This document shows positions 20,945-28,873 of a stretch of 28,971 bases of DNA, one piece after another (within the stretch, counting starts at the first letter, position 1; each line of letters opens with the position of its first letter). The notes beneath the pieces are model-generated. The model did not search any database and was not told the DNA's origin. It worked only from the letters and a program-made list of their open reading frames with translations. Made by a program: the position numbers and the translations under genes. Origin of the DNA: Paenibacillus silvae (lineage in GTDB: Bacteria > Bacillota > Bacilli > Paenibacillales > Paenibacillaceae); the NCBI RefSeq assembly GCF_014639235.1, contig NZ_BMFU01000026.1, positions 1 through 28,971 of the forward strand, in the 5' to 3' direction.

Positions 20945-21095
20945 AAAGCTGGAGAAGTGGAACGTTCACCTAAAAGCTTTCGGCACGAAAGCTACATCGG
21001 AAGCATAGGATTACGACCGGATTTCCCCTTATAATAACAATTCTAAAAATCAGGGGGGAACAACGATCGAAAGCTTGTTCTGGCTCGTAGTGGGC
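20945..21095 (+). ncRNA. candidate structured 5'-leader RNA element (copy B)
   Basis: Three hairpins are visible. The first is AGCTTTCG-GCA-CGAAAGCT (20975-20993). The second pairs CCGGATTT (21017-21024) with AAAAATCAGG (21045-21054), with one mismatch. The third pairs GAACAA (21058-21063) with TTGTTC (21075-21080). The order and several sequence blocks match copy A at 4736-4860, including a shared AGTGG tail. It precedes the 14-TM efflux gene by about 55 nt. Confidence 0.5.
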
Positions 21096-21149
21096 ATGTA
21101 GATAATATTCTTCCTAATTATTAAACAGATTAAAGAGAGAAGGGTTTGA

Positions 21150-22676
21150 GTGAATACATCAGGAGGCTTGAAGCGCAGTTTTATTTTGGCTGGTTTGCTG
21201 CTGGCAACGTTTCTATCCGCCATTGAAGGTACGGTTATCGGTCCAGCTGGTCCAACCATTGTAAGTGAGCTGGGGAGTGTGCAGCTGCTGAGCTGGATTT
21301 TTACCGCGTATCTGCTCACGATGGCGGTCAGCACGCCGATTTTTGGCAAGATCAGTGACCTGTATGGACGTAAACCGGTTTTCCTCATCGGTTGTGCCTT
21401 GTTTTTGCTGGGCTCACTCCTGTGCTGTCTGGCACAGAATATGGAGCAATTGATCATCTATCGTGCCATTCAGGGCATTGGTGCGGGAGCGGTAGTGCCG
21501 GTGACATTTACGATTATCGGAGATATTTATCGCATTGAGGAACGGGGCAAAATCCAGGGCTGGATCAGCTCGGTCTGGGGCATTTCGTCTCTCGTTGGTC
21601 CGCTGCTTGGGGGTTATTTTGTGGACAACCTCGGCTGGCAGTGGATTTTCGGATTTAACGTACCCTTTGGCTTGCTTGCCATGTGGTTTGTATTCCGTTA
21701 TTTGAAGGAGGACATCTCACCGCGCACCGCTAAAATCGATTATATCGGGGCGCTGACATTTACTGTGGGCATCACCGCACTGCTTTTTGTTTTGTCGGCG
21801 GGCGGGCAGTATTATGCCTGGAATTCTCCGTTAATTGTAGGACTTAGCGTCGTTGCTGTCTTGTTTATGATCCTGTTTTTTATTGTGGAAAAAAGAGCCC
21901 AGGCCCCGATGGTTCCTCTCCATCTGTTCCGCATTCGGGACATCCGGGTAGCGAATATCGCCGGCCTGCTGACCAGCACATTGATGATCGGCTTGACCAG
22001 TTATCTGCCGCTGTGGGTGCAAGGGGTTCGGGGAGGCAATGCAACCGAATCCGGGCTGCTGCTCGCGCCGATGTCGGTCGGCTGGCTGATCGGCAGCGTG
22101 CTGGCGGGACGACTGCTGCTCAAAATCGGATCTCGCCTGACCTCGTTAATCGGGCTTACCGGCATTGCTGTCGGTTCAGGTGGTCTGTTCCTGGTGGGCG
22201 GAACTTCTCCGCAGGCGGTGCTGTTTATTCTGACCTTTATTTACGGTCTCGGCTTCGGCTTTGCCTTCACAATCTTCACGATTATTGCTCAATCTTCCGT
22301 TGGTTACAAAGAGCGCGGCTCCTCCACGGCACTGCATACGTTCATGCGTACGCTTGGACAGACCATCGGAGCGGCGGCATTTGGAACGTGGCTTAATTTT
22401 CGCATCTCGACACTGTCGAGTGAACAAAATCTGGCGGCAGCAGGCATCTCGGAGCGGGACCTGAACGACCTGCTTGCGCCGCATACGGATGCGGTGTTAT
22501 CGGACGAGAAGTGGACGCTGCTGCGCAGTGTGCTGGAGGGCAGCCTGCACTCCTTGTTTGTCATTATGTTTATCATTGCAATCGTGTCGTGGCTCACTAC
22601 AATGGCCTTACGCAAGCGGCTAATCGTTCCCGAGGATGCCGATGCACCGCTACAGGTGGAAGCGGCACGGAAGTAG
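21150..22676 (+). CDS. DHA2-family MFS drug efflux transporter (14 TM, EmrB/QacA type)
   Basis: The 508-residue protein has 14 predicted helices. FLSAIEGTVIGPAGPTIVSE is the helix 1 motif (D1-like), FGKISDLYGRKPVFLIG is motif A, IYRAIQGIGAGAVVPVTFTI is motif B and SSLVGPLLGGYFVDNLGWQW is motif C of drug antiporters. The C-terminus is short and charged. It exports drugs or toxic organics by proton antiport. The start is GTG at 21150 with AGAGAGAAGGG upstream. The gene follows the copy B leader element and ends at a strong terminator (22703-22733), so control may be partly at the RNA level. Confidence 0.93.
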   Translation: MNTSGGLKRSFILAGLLLATFLSAIEGTVIGPAGPTIVSELGSVQLLSWIFTAYLLTMAVSTPIFGKISDLYGRKPVFLIGCALFLLGSLLCCLAQNMEQLIIYRAIQGIGAGAVVPVTFTIIGDIYRIEERGKIQGWISSVWGISSLVGPLLGGYFVDNLGWQWIFGFNVPFGLLAMWFVFRYLKEDISPRTAKIDYIGALTFTVGITALLFVLSAGGQYYAWNSPLIVGLSVVAVLFMILFFIVEKRAQAPMVPLHLFRIRDIRVANIAGLLTSTLMIGLTSYLPLWVQGVRGGNATESGLLLAPMSVGWLIGSVLAGRLLLKIGSRLTSLIGLTGIAVGSGGLFLVGGTSPQAVLFILTFIYGLGFGFAFTIFTIIAQSSVGYKERGSSTALHTFMRTLGQTIGAAAFGTWLNFRISTLSSEQNLAAAGISERDLNDLLAPHTDAVLSDEKWTLLRSVLEGSLHSLFVIMFIIAIVSWLTTMALRKRLIVPEDADAPLQVEAARK

Positions 22677-22702
22677 CGTACAGGCAGTAAAGGAAGAAAT
22701 GT

Positions 22703-22733
22703 AAAAAGCAGCTGAAGCTCAGCTGCTTTTTTT
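22703..22733 (+). terminator. Rho-independent terminator of the DHA2 gene
   Basis: AAAAAGCAGCTGA and TCAGCTGCTTTTT pair perfectly around AGC, followed by more T. Confidence 0.92.
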
Positions 22734-22746
22734 AATGCCAAAGGTC

Positions 22747-22755
22747 TGTTATGAT
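22747..22755 (+). promoter_or_regulatory. extended -10 promoter element
   Basis: TGTTATGAT is an extended -10 (TG-N-TATGAT) about 28 bp before the TTG start at 22783, directly after the previous terminator. Confidence 0.5.
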
Positions 22756-22782
22756 GAACTGGAAAAAGGAGGATGAACTGAC

Positions 22783-23271
22783 TTGAGCAAACCACTGATG
22801 ATTGCCCTGCGGCCTGTATCCTATCCTGTTCGAATTATGGCGGCCATTCTGGCCTGTGTTTCGTTGTCCATAATCACGTCTTTCATGGAGTATGTACCTG
22901 TTGCCGAGCGGTTGGAGAATACATACTATTATCCGTTATGGTATTCCGTAGTCATTATCATGCTGATCCATCTCGCAATTGCAGCTTTACTCATTATTCC
23001 GCTTTCATTTCTGACGGATGCCGTATCAGTGTCTATAGCGCAAAGGTTCAATGGAACTGCACTAAAGCTTGTGTCTGTAGCGGCTGGTTATGTCCTGCTG
23101 GCGGGGGCAAGCGGTATGTTTTTCTCTGTGTTTATGTATAGAGGAGATGTGTCCCTGTATGCAGGTGCAATTCGCCAGATGGTTATGATTACTCTTATGT
23201 TTGCAGGCTGGAAAATTGTTCTTGGAGCAGGTTTTCGGTGGCTGCGGAACAGAAGGCGTGCGTTGGTATAA
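22783..23271 (+). CDS. four-helix membrane protein of unknown function
   Basis: The 162-residue protein is mostly hydrophobic. Segments lie at about residues 17-34 (VRIMAAILACVSLSIITS), 53-77 (LWYSVVIIMLIHLAIAALLI), 97-120 (LKLVSVAAGYVLLAGASGMF) and 133-152 (MVMITLMFAGWKIVLGAGF). It ends in the positive tail RWLRNRRRALV, expected inside. The TTG start at 22783 has AAAGGAGGATG upstream. I do not recognise a family. It is flanked by terminators, so it is a single-gene unit. Confidence 0.82.
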   Translation: MSKPLMIALRPVSYPVRIMAAILACVSLSIITSFMEYVPVAERLENTYYYPLWYSVVIIMLIHLAIAALLIIPLSFLTDAVSVSIAQRFNGTALKLVSVAAGYVLLAGASGMFFSVFMYRGDVSLYAGAIRQMVMITLMFAGWKIVLGAGFRWLRNRRRALV

Positions 23272-23346
23272 ATCCAGATATAACAAACAGGATAGAAGGC
23301 TCGTTTTGCTATGGTTGAAGAAATGTGGTGTGAAAAAAAGAACATG

Positions 23347-23388
23347 AAAAAACCGGATTAGCCCTGGTCAGGGTTAATCCGGTTTTTT
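23347..23388. terminator. strong bidirectional terminator
   Basis: AAAAAACCGGATTA-G-CCCTG and CAGGG-T-TAATCCGGTTTTTT pair around GT, giving T runs on both strands. It lies between convergent genes (22783 + and 23533 -). Confidence 0.9.
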
Positions 23389-23532
23389 GATGCATTCATG
23401 CAAGACATGAATGAGTCATACTGCTGATGCTGAGTATGCTTCATATGGCTGACCGCCTTTGTCATGAAGCAGGGCAACGCATGCAGCTTGAGCTGCACTA
23501 GATGCAAAGAAGCTACGCCATATATGCTGCTC

Positions 23533-23994
23533 TCAGCTGTTCGCTGACAAGCTGTCTGCACCATGGGCCAGTCTGCCCAGCAGATCGGACAGCAGCTCCT
23601 TATCCTCTTCACTCAGACCGCTAACAGCGCGATCAATCTTGGTTGCATAGCCTGGATAGATTTCATCCATCGTGCGTTGACCTTCCTCGGTCAGCTCGAC
23701 AAAAATGATGCGTCTGTCCTGTGGACAATGCTTGCGACGAAGCAGCCCCTTTTGCTCCAGCTTGTCAATGACATAGGTGACGTTTCCGCTCTGCAGCAGC
23801 AGCTGGGCACCCACCTGCTGAATCGGCTGTGCTCCTTTCATATATAACACTTCGAGCACTCCATACGCAGTCGGATTAAAACCATGAATTTTACTTCCAG
23901 ATACAGCGTGTTCATTCACACTTTTGAATGTTTGGGCCAAGGTGCGGTACAGATGAAGTGAACGCTCGGTCCCGATTTCTTGTAATTCCAGCAT
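23533..23994 (-). CDS. MarR-family regulator, MhqR-like
   Basis: The 153-residue MarR protein has HGFNPTAYGVLEVLYMKGAQ (helix 2-3), IQQVGAQLLLQSGNVTYVID (helix-turn-helix) and LEQKGLLRRKHCPQDRRIIF (wing with DRR). The SGNVTYVIDKLEQKGL stretch resembles B. subtilis MhqR (YkvE), which represses quinone-detoxification genes; one Cys is in the wing. ATG at 23994 has AAAGGCGGGATCA upstream. The gene is divergent from the MFS exporter at 24391. The intergenic region has a 22-bp dyad and an inverted pair ATATAAGTTGAT / ATCAACTTATAT that could be its operators. Confidence 0.9.
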   Translation of the reverse strand: MLELQEIGTERSLHLYRTLAQTFKSVNEHAVSGSKIHGFNPTAYGVLEVLYMKGAQPIQQVGAQLLLQSGNVTYVIDKLEQKGLLRRKHCPQDRRIIFVELTEEGQRTMDEIYPGYATKIDRAVSGLSEEDKELLSDLLGRLAHGADSLSANS

Positions 23995-24019
23995 GCTGAT
24001 CCCGCCTTTCAGTGTATTT

Positions 24020-24086
24020 ATATAAGTTGATGTGATGGAAAAGGTTCTCTTGCATCGTTCCTGTATAAGATCAGATCAACTTATAT
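24020..24086. promoter_or_regulatory. candidate MarR operator region
   Basis: Arms ATATAAGTTGAT (24020-24031) and ATCAACTTATAT (24075-24086) are perfect inverted copies 43 bases apart. The right one is itself part of a 22-bp dyad with TATAAG (24064-24069) and CTTATA (24080-24085) ends. It lies 26-92 bp before the MarR start. The 11-mer ATATAAGTTGA also occurs at 4699-4709 in the NQO-type gene leader. Confidence 0.55.
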
Positions 24087-24344
24087 GAGTTGGATCGTAT
24101 CGTTTGACGATGCAGGACACCGTCTTGAATCTATTGTAGACCTCTGTTTCAGTGAAAAACATGCGATATGTCACAAGATTTGCATTTTTAGCATTTAAAA
24201 TTTGATCATTCATGAAGATTTACCTGGGATTTGGCCATATTTAAACATTTGATTAGAGATGAAGCGCGGGAAGGAAAAATCATCCTGCGGGTTCCCCATA
24301 ATCTCCGTCCCGGGCATGAGGTTCTGCAAGCAAATCTTTTATAC

Positions 24345-24363
24345 AATCATTATCATAATAAAC
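24345..24363 (+). promoter_or_regulatory. possible Fur box
   Basis: AATCATTATCATAATAAAC resembles part of the Fur consensus, which is built from GATAAT hexamers; the reverse strand reads ATTATGATAATGATT. It is about 28 bp upstream of the MFS start, where a bound repressor would block transcription. Confidence 0.45.
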
Positions 24364-24390
24364 ATTCGGGGTTGATGGAGGAGAAGAGAG

Positions 24391-25722
24391 ATGGGCAGCA
24401 AATACGCAATTGATGTACAGGGTTCACTGAAACAAAACCGTCCATTCGTGACACTGATGGTTTCACAGGCGATATCCAATCTGGGAGATTGGCTGCATCT
24501 GCTGGCGATTTTTACACTGGTTGGTTTGCGCTGGAATGCTACGCCGTGGGAGATTACGTTTGTGACGTTATCCGCCGCACTGCCGATTCTGCTCACAGGT
24601 CCTTTTGCTGGTGCGCTGGCGGATCGTTTGAATCGAAAATGGCTGATGATTACCGCCGATGGGGCGCGGATTGTCATTGTGGGTGCGTTAATTTTTGCCG
24701 ATCAGATCTGGCATGTCTATGTACTGCTTGTTCTGAAATCACTGTTCGATGTGGTGTTCTCCCCGGCGAAGAACGGCAAGCTGAAGGAGCTTGTGCCGCA
24801 TCACCAGCTTGCTCAGGCCGTGTCCATCAGCTCTGTGATCGAACAGATGTCCAAAATTATCGGCCCGGCTCTGGGCGGCCTGCTTGTCGCAGCATTTGGT
24901 GTTGCCTGGTGTTTTGTGCTGGATGCCTCGTCTTTTCTGATCTCAGGCATCATTTTATTATGGATTCCCGGGTATCGGGTGATCCAACAGGCGAATTCCG
25001 ACGTAACCGGAGCAGAGGAACAGACAGCATCATCTTCTCAAAGTAAATCATCTTTCTGGAAAGAAACGCTGGAAGGCATCCGTATGCTCGCTTCTCTTCC
25101 TCATATCGGAACGTCACTTCTTTTGCTGGCAGCGGCGATTCTGTTTCTGCAATTTGCTGATTCACAAACTGTGGTGCTATTCAGGCAGCTTCCGGGTATT
25201 TCGGGTGATCTGCTCGGCTGGTGTGTTGCAGCAAGCGGTGTCGGAACATTACTCGCTGCGATGAGTGTGAGAAAGTGGAAGACTGCAGGCCACGGTTTGA
25301 AAATGGGGCTGGGCACGGCCGTTACAGGTCTGGTCATCGGTACGGCTGGTGTGGTCGTTAGCGTATGGCCTTCGGCTGGACTGGGTGCACACCTGCTTCT
25401 TATCTCATTATTTGCTCTGGCAGGTGTCGGAATCGGGTTTGCTATAGTACCTTTTCAGATTTTATTGCAGGAACAAACTCCGGAGCCAATGACGGGCAGG
25501 GTGTTTGGAACCGTGGGCAGCGTGATGACAACAAGCAATATTTTTGGCCCTGTGGTCGGTGGATTGCTGGTCACTTCCTTCGGAGTTATTCCGGCGTTTG
25601 TAAGCTCGGGTATTCTGCTAACGCTGCTGGGGGTTTTATATTTGTTCAAGCCTAAAGGCAAGAAGATGCCCGTGGAGGAAAGTGTTGCGTCAAAAACTGC
25701 TGTATCTGGAGAGCTGTCCTAA
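24391..25722 (+). CDS. MFS transporter of the EntS/MFS_3 type
   Basis: The 443-residue, 12-helix protein has the MFS_3 layout. FVTLMVSQAISNLGDWLHLL starts helix 1, then LPILLTGPFAGALADRLNRK (motif A region with DRxxR) and VFSPAKNGKLKELVPHHQLA (the typical SPA-x-ALxP-like loop). After that come SSVIEQMSKIIGPALGGLLV and, in the second half, MTGRVFGTVGSVMTTSNIFG. The family includes the enterobactin exporter EntS and macrolide exporters of the Mef type. A possible Fur box upstream favours siderophore export, whereas the divergent MarR favours drug export. ATG at 24391 has GGAGGAGAAGAG upstream. Confidence 0.9.
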   Translation: MGSKYAIDVQGSLKQNRPFVTLMVSQAISNLGDWLHLLAIFTLVGLRWNATPWEITFVTLSAALPILLTGPFAGALADRLNRKWLMITADGARIVIVGALIFADQIWHVYVLLVLKSLFDVVFSPAKNGKLKELVPHHQLAQAVSISSVIEQMSKIIGPALGGLLVAAFGVAWCFVLDASSFLISGIILLWIPGYRVIQQANSDVTGAEEQTASSSQSKSSFWKETLEGIRMLASLPHIGTSLLLLAAAILFLQFADSQTVVLFRQLPGISGDLLGWCVAASGVGTLLAAMSVRKWKTAGHGLKMGLGTAVTGLVIGTAGVVVSVWPSAGLGAHLLLISLFALAGVGIGFAIVPFQILLQEQTPEPMTGRVFGTVGSVMTTSNIFGPVVGGLLVTSFGVIPAFVSSGILLTLLGVLYLFKPKGKKMPVEESVASKTAVSGELS

Positions 25723-25779
25723 GGTTTATTCTAACCAGTGAAGAATTCATGGCAGAAATCCCTGTAACCTAATTAATTT

Positions 25780-25862
25780 TTATGGGGAAAATCGCATGCC
25801 TTTGTTCTACCAAGGCGAGACGCGGAAGGTGAGAGTGCGACCTCCACAATGGTGGAGAGCAA
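25780..25862 (+). ncRNA. candidate small structured RNA or 3' element
   Basis: Two compact hairpins, GCCTT...AAGGC (25798-25816) and CTCCAC-AATG-GTGGAG (25842-25857), flank GAGACGCGGAAGGTGAGAGT. AGGT (25827-25830) can alternatively pair with ACCT (25840-25843), competing with the second hairpin. A terminator follows at 25890. I do not recognise the class and see no clear promoter. Confidence 0.35.
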
Positions 25863-25889
25863 TCGTTAATATAGTTTTTACCGTATCAA

Positions 25890-25927
25890 AAAGAGGCAGG
25901 GGCTGCGGAACCCTGCTTCTTTAATTT
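25890..25927 (+). terminator. Rho-independent terminator
   Basis: AAAGAGGCAGGG and CCCTGCTTCTTT pair around GCTGCGGAA with one wobble, then AATTT. It ends either the MFS transcript or an independent small RNA. Confidence 0.8.
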
Positions 25928-26042
25928 CGAAGGAAGTGGATGGGCCAATTTTTGCTCAAATTGATCAAACACGATAAGCAAAACTCCTTTACAATAACAA
26001 TAGATCACCAATGTAAACTTGATTGGACAGGAGTGTGGGGAT

Positions 26043-26783
26043 ATGACTGCATTTGATGATAGAGAAGAACAAGCTTTAGCTGATCCTATTCTGAACGTAC
26101 ATATTCGCGAAGCGGGTTACGCACCGGGGCAGTCTGCGATCCGCAACATTCGGATGCAAGTTGCACCGGGAGAACTGGTAGGCATTATCGGACCTAACGG
26201 TGCCGGGAAAAGCACAACCATCAAAACACTGCTCGGTCTGCTGGAGCATGCCGATTACGATGTAAATATTGCCGGGGAAGGGCGGTACGCCTATATTCCC
26301 GAACAGCCTGTTTTTTACGAATATATGACGTTGTGGGAACATCTTGATCTGGCAGCTGCTGCTTATGAAATCGAAGAAGAGATATTTACGGCGAGAGCAG
26401 AGGAACTGCTGCTTCGATTTGGCATGCACCATGTGCGGAATGATCTTCCTGCCAGTTTTTCCAAAGGGATGCGCCAAAAAATGATGCTGATGATCGGTTT
26501 CCTATCCTCGCCGGATATCTATATTGTGGACGAGCCGTTTATCGGGTTGGACCCGCGGGCAACGAAAGACTTTCTGAAACTGCTGGATGATGAACGACGT
26601 CGCGGGGCAGGGGTGTTAATGTCAACACATGTGCTGGATACAGCTGAACGTATCTGTGACCGCTTTATTCTGATTGCTTCAGGCCGATCGGCTGCGGAAG
26701 GAACATTGGATGAGATTCGTGCTGCTGCGGGCATGCCGGATGCATCGTTATTTGACTGTTTTGATATGCTGACATCGGAATGA
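26043..26783 (+). CDS. ecsA: ABC transporter ATP-binding protein EcsA
   Basis: The 246-residue ATPase is nearly the length of B. subtilis EcsA (247). Walker A is GPNGAGKST (about residues 50-58), the signature is SFSKGMRQKM (about 138) in the FSKGM form typical of EcsA-like ATPases, Walker B is IYIVDEPFIGLDP (Asp163-Glu164) and the switch histidine is in STHVLD (His196). It powers the EcsB permease encoded 17 bp downstream. In B. subtilis Ecs affects secretion, competence and regulated membrane proteolysis. ATG at 26043 has AGGAG ten bases upstream and fits the family start; the frame also extends to 26019. Arms TTTACA / TGTAAA flank the likely promoter region (25988-26017). Confidence 0.93.
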   Translation: MTAFDDREEQALADPILNVHIREAGYAPGQSAIRNIRMQVAPGELVGIIGPNGAGKSTTIKTLLGLLEHADYDVNIAGEGRYAYIPEQPVFYEYMTLWEHLDLAAAAYEIEEEIFTARAEELLLRFGMHHVRNDLPASFSKGMRQKMMLMIGFLSSPDIYIVDEPFIGLDPRATKDFLKLLDDERRRGAGVLMSTHVLDTAERICDRFILIASGRSAAEGTLDEIRAAAGMPDASLFDCFDMLTSE

Positions 26784-26800
26784 TGGGGAGGGACACGGCT

Positions 26801-28048
26801 ATGGAACATAAACGTTATACACCCCACCTATTATACCAGAGAAGACGTAGGGAGCACCTGCGGGAACAGTGGCGCAATTTCAAGCTTGTGGTGGATTGGA
26901 CAGTATGGCTGTATCTGCTTATTCCGGGACTGCTCTATTTTGTTGGCTGGTATACCAGTCTCTGGACCAAGCCTATGCCAGCATGGACCACTGGATTGTC
27001 GTTGCCTTTCCTTACGGGCATCATTGAATTGGTGATTCTGACGGGTGGTGTTCTGCTTTTTGTGGAGGAAGCCGATGTGCTGTTTCTGAAGTCGAGACGA
27101 TTCTGGATGCGAACATTAATGAAGTGGGGCCTTCTACGGGTGCTATGGTTACAACTGGGAAAAATGATGCTTATCACTGCACTTGTCGCACCACTGTTTG
27201 TTCGTGTGTATGAGATGTCTGTGTATCAGATTGTGTTAACAAGTATCTGGCTGGGAATCACAGCATCGTTTCAGGTTATAGCTATACATACGATTAAAGT
27301 TCGATATATTGGCTGGCGCCGCTGGCTCCTGATGGGCTTGCTTGTTATTTCCATGGGATGGATGATAATTCGCACATCAACGTGGATGCTTGGGGAGACG
27401 TGGAAAATCGGTCTGAGTATAGCGGTCGTTTCGCTGCTATTCATAACTCTTATGCAACTGCGATTGTTTATGAAGGGCACTTTTGAAGGAGATGTGCGAG
27501 AGGATCTGCGAACCAGAATAAGGCTGACTGCACTTATGTTGAGTCAGGCCGTGAGCAAACCCAAGGCTCAGAAAACTCGCACGATTGTTTTTCGTAAATC
27601 TCGTCCGTTATTGCGTAAACGCTCCATACTGAACCGGACGGCGGAGATTGGATTCAAAGCATTTTTCCGCAATTCCGCTACGCTGAAACTGTATTTGCAG
27701 TTGGGTGGCCTATCGTTAGCAGCGGTTGCTCTGCCACCATTTCCAGTGAATGTGATCGTATGTGGACTATTGGTCATTATGCTTACTCTGATGCTGTATC
27801 GTTCCTGGGATGAGCTGGCGACCTCGGATTATGTGGAACTTCTGCTCAATTATGATTCGGATGGGCTGCATGGGGCAGGTTTAATTATGGTTCGAATGTT
27901 ATTGTTTCCACTCGTGACGTTGATGGGTTATGCCATGGGCTTGACTTGGCTCGGCTGGCTTGCCGGTTTTCTGACAGCAGTGTGTACATTAGCGTTTGCT
28001 TATGTAGTCGTGTCTGTCACAGGCTGGATCAGACAGACTCGTGCATGA
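26801..28048 (+). CDS. ecsB: ABC transporter permease EcsB
   Basis: The protein of about 415 residues has the EcsB-family start, LLYQRRRREHLREQWRNFKL then VVDWTVWLYLLIPGLLYFVG, and several membrane helices. These lie at about 35-55, 70-90, 105-135, 140-165, 175-215, then after a charged cytoplasmic loop (about 225-285, with arginine-rich KSRPLLRKRSILNRT) at 305-335 and 355-410. The size agrees with B. subtilis EcsB (408). ATG at 26801 is chosen over the in-frame 26780 start because GGGGAGGGACACGG precedes it. It is co-transcribed with ecsA. An ecsC-like gene is not seen downstream. Confidence 0.92.
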   Translation: MEHKRYTPHLLYQRRRREHLREQWRNFKLVVDWTVWLYLLIPGLLYFVGWYTSLWTKPMPAWTTGLSLPFLTGIIELVILTGGVLLFVEEADVLFLKSRRFWMRTLMKWGLLRVLWLQLGKMMLITALVAPLFVRVYEMSVYQIVLTSIWLGITASFQVIAIHTIKVRYIGWRRWLLMGLLVISMGWMIIRTSTWMLGETWKIGLSIAVVSLLFITLMQLRLFMKGTFEGDVREDLRTRIRLTALMLSQAVSKPKAQKTRTIVFRKSRPLLRKRSILNRTAEIGFKAFFRNSATLKLYLQLGGLSLAAVALPPFPVNVIVCGLLVIMLTLMLYRSWDELATSDYVELLLNYDSDGLHGAGLIMVRMLLFPLVTLMGYAMGLTWLGWLAGFLTAVCTLAFAYVVVSVTGWIRQTRA

Positions 28049-28082
28049 TTATACAGAGCTAATAATATAGCAGAACCAAAGC

Positions 28083-28112
28083 ATTCCTTTATCGATAGTG
28101 GTTGAAAGGAAT
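28083..28112 (+). terminator. hairpin after ecsB
   Basis: ATTCCTTT and AAAGGAAT form an 8-bp stem with a 14-nt loop but no T tract, so it may be an mRNA-end stabiliser or weak terminator. Confidence 0.4.
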
Positions 28113-28216
28113 TCAATGACTGAAGCATATCACGCCGCTTTACTGCCCATGCTATAGAAGACCAGCCCTGTGAATCCAATATAACTTATAAAATCTGAAT
28201 CCTGTGAAGTATTGAC

Positions 28217-28246
28217 GAATGGATGAAGCATTATTGAATGGATGAA
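28217..28246 (+). repeat. 11-bp direct repeat before the unknown gene
   Basis: GAATGGATGAA occurs at 28217-28227 and 28236-28246, 19 bp apart (about two helical turns). It could be a binding site or chance. Confidence 0.3.
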
Positions 28247-28311
28247 TGATCGCATGGGTATCGGATGAAAGGGCGAGACGAGAATTCTATAGTCAGGAGG
28301 AGTTGCGTGTG

Positions 28312-28707
28312 ATGGATAACAGTGAGCTTCAAGTGCATTTTTCCGATCCTTCAGAACTGCTTGCGGCAAAAGCAACCTTGGAGGAGTTAGGTTATAAACC
28401 GTATCAGTCTGCACCACTTGAATTATACATCCCGACAGATCGTCAGGACCCGCAATCTGCGGTTGAGATTGTTCAGTCGCATGGAGGGAGTGCAGTTTTT
28501 GCTTCTTCAGCAGAGGAAATGGACCTGTTTCAAAATGTATCCATTCCCGCTCATCTGGTGAACGAGGACTGGAACGAGCAGTATGCACGCGGTGGAAGCC
28601 AGACGTTGAACAGCACCCAAAGTACAAGTTCAAGCGAACACAACCATAGCGACGACCCGGCTTATGACGATGCTGCGGATGGGTTTTCGGGCAGTGTCAA
28701 GGCTTGA
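28312..28707 (+). CDS. acidic soluble protein of unknown function
   Basis: The 131-residue protein has no membrane segment. Residues 1-75 alternate helix and strand (ELQVHFSDPSELLAAKATLE, then ELGYKPYQSAPLELYIPTDR and QSAVEIVQSHGGSAVFA), like a ferredoxin-type alpha/beta fold. Residues 95-131 are disordered and rich in Ser, Asp and His (SSEHNHSDDPAYDDAADGF). AGGAGG at 28294 supports a start at either GTG 28309 or ATG 28312; the longer frame from 28246 has no site. A strong terminator follows at 28820. It looks like a real gene, but I cannot name the family. Confidence 0.78.
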   Translation: MDNSELQVHFSDPSELLAAKATLEELGYKPYQSAPLELYIPTDRQDPQSAVEIVQSHGGSAVFASSAEEMDLFQNVSIPAHLVNEDWNEQYARGGSQTLNSTQSTSSSEHNHSDDPAYDDAADGFSGSVKA

Positions 28708-28819
28708 TATTAATTAAACATGCACAAAACATAACTGAAGCAGAGAGCTGCGTAAAATGCTTGCGGCAAAGTAACAACGACACTGAGATGGAATATAAGA
28801 TGACTGTAACAAAGAATAG

Positions 28820-28870
28820 AGGCACCTCGTCAACGATTATGAAAATAATTGATGGGGTGCCTTTTTTATT
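28820..28870 (+). terminator. Rho-independent terminator
   Basis: AGGCACCTCGTCAA and TTGATGGGGTGCCT pair with a few wobbles around a 15-nt loop, followed by TTTTTATTTT. It ends the 28312 transcript. Confidence 0.88.
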
Positions 28871-28873
28871 TTA

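Noticed and set aside
24231..24413. 60-residue open frame before the EntS-type exporter
   Set aside because: It overlaps the exporter start, lacks a ribosome binding site and crosses the likely operator and promoter region.
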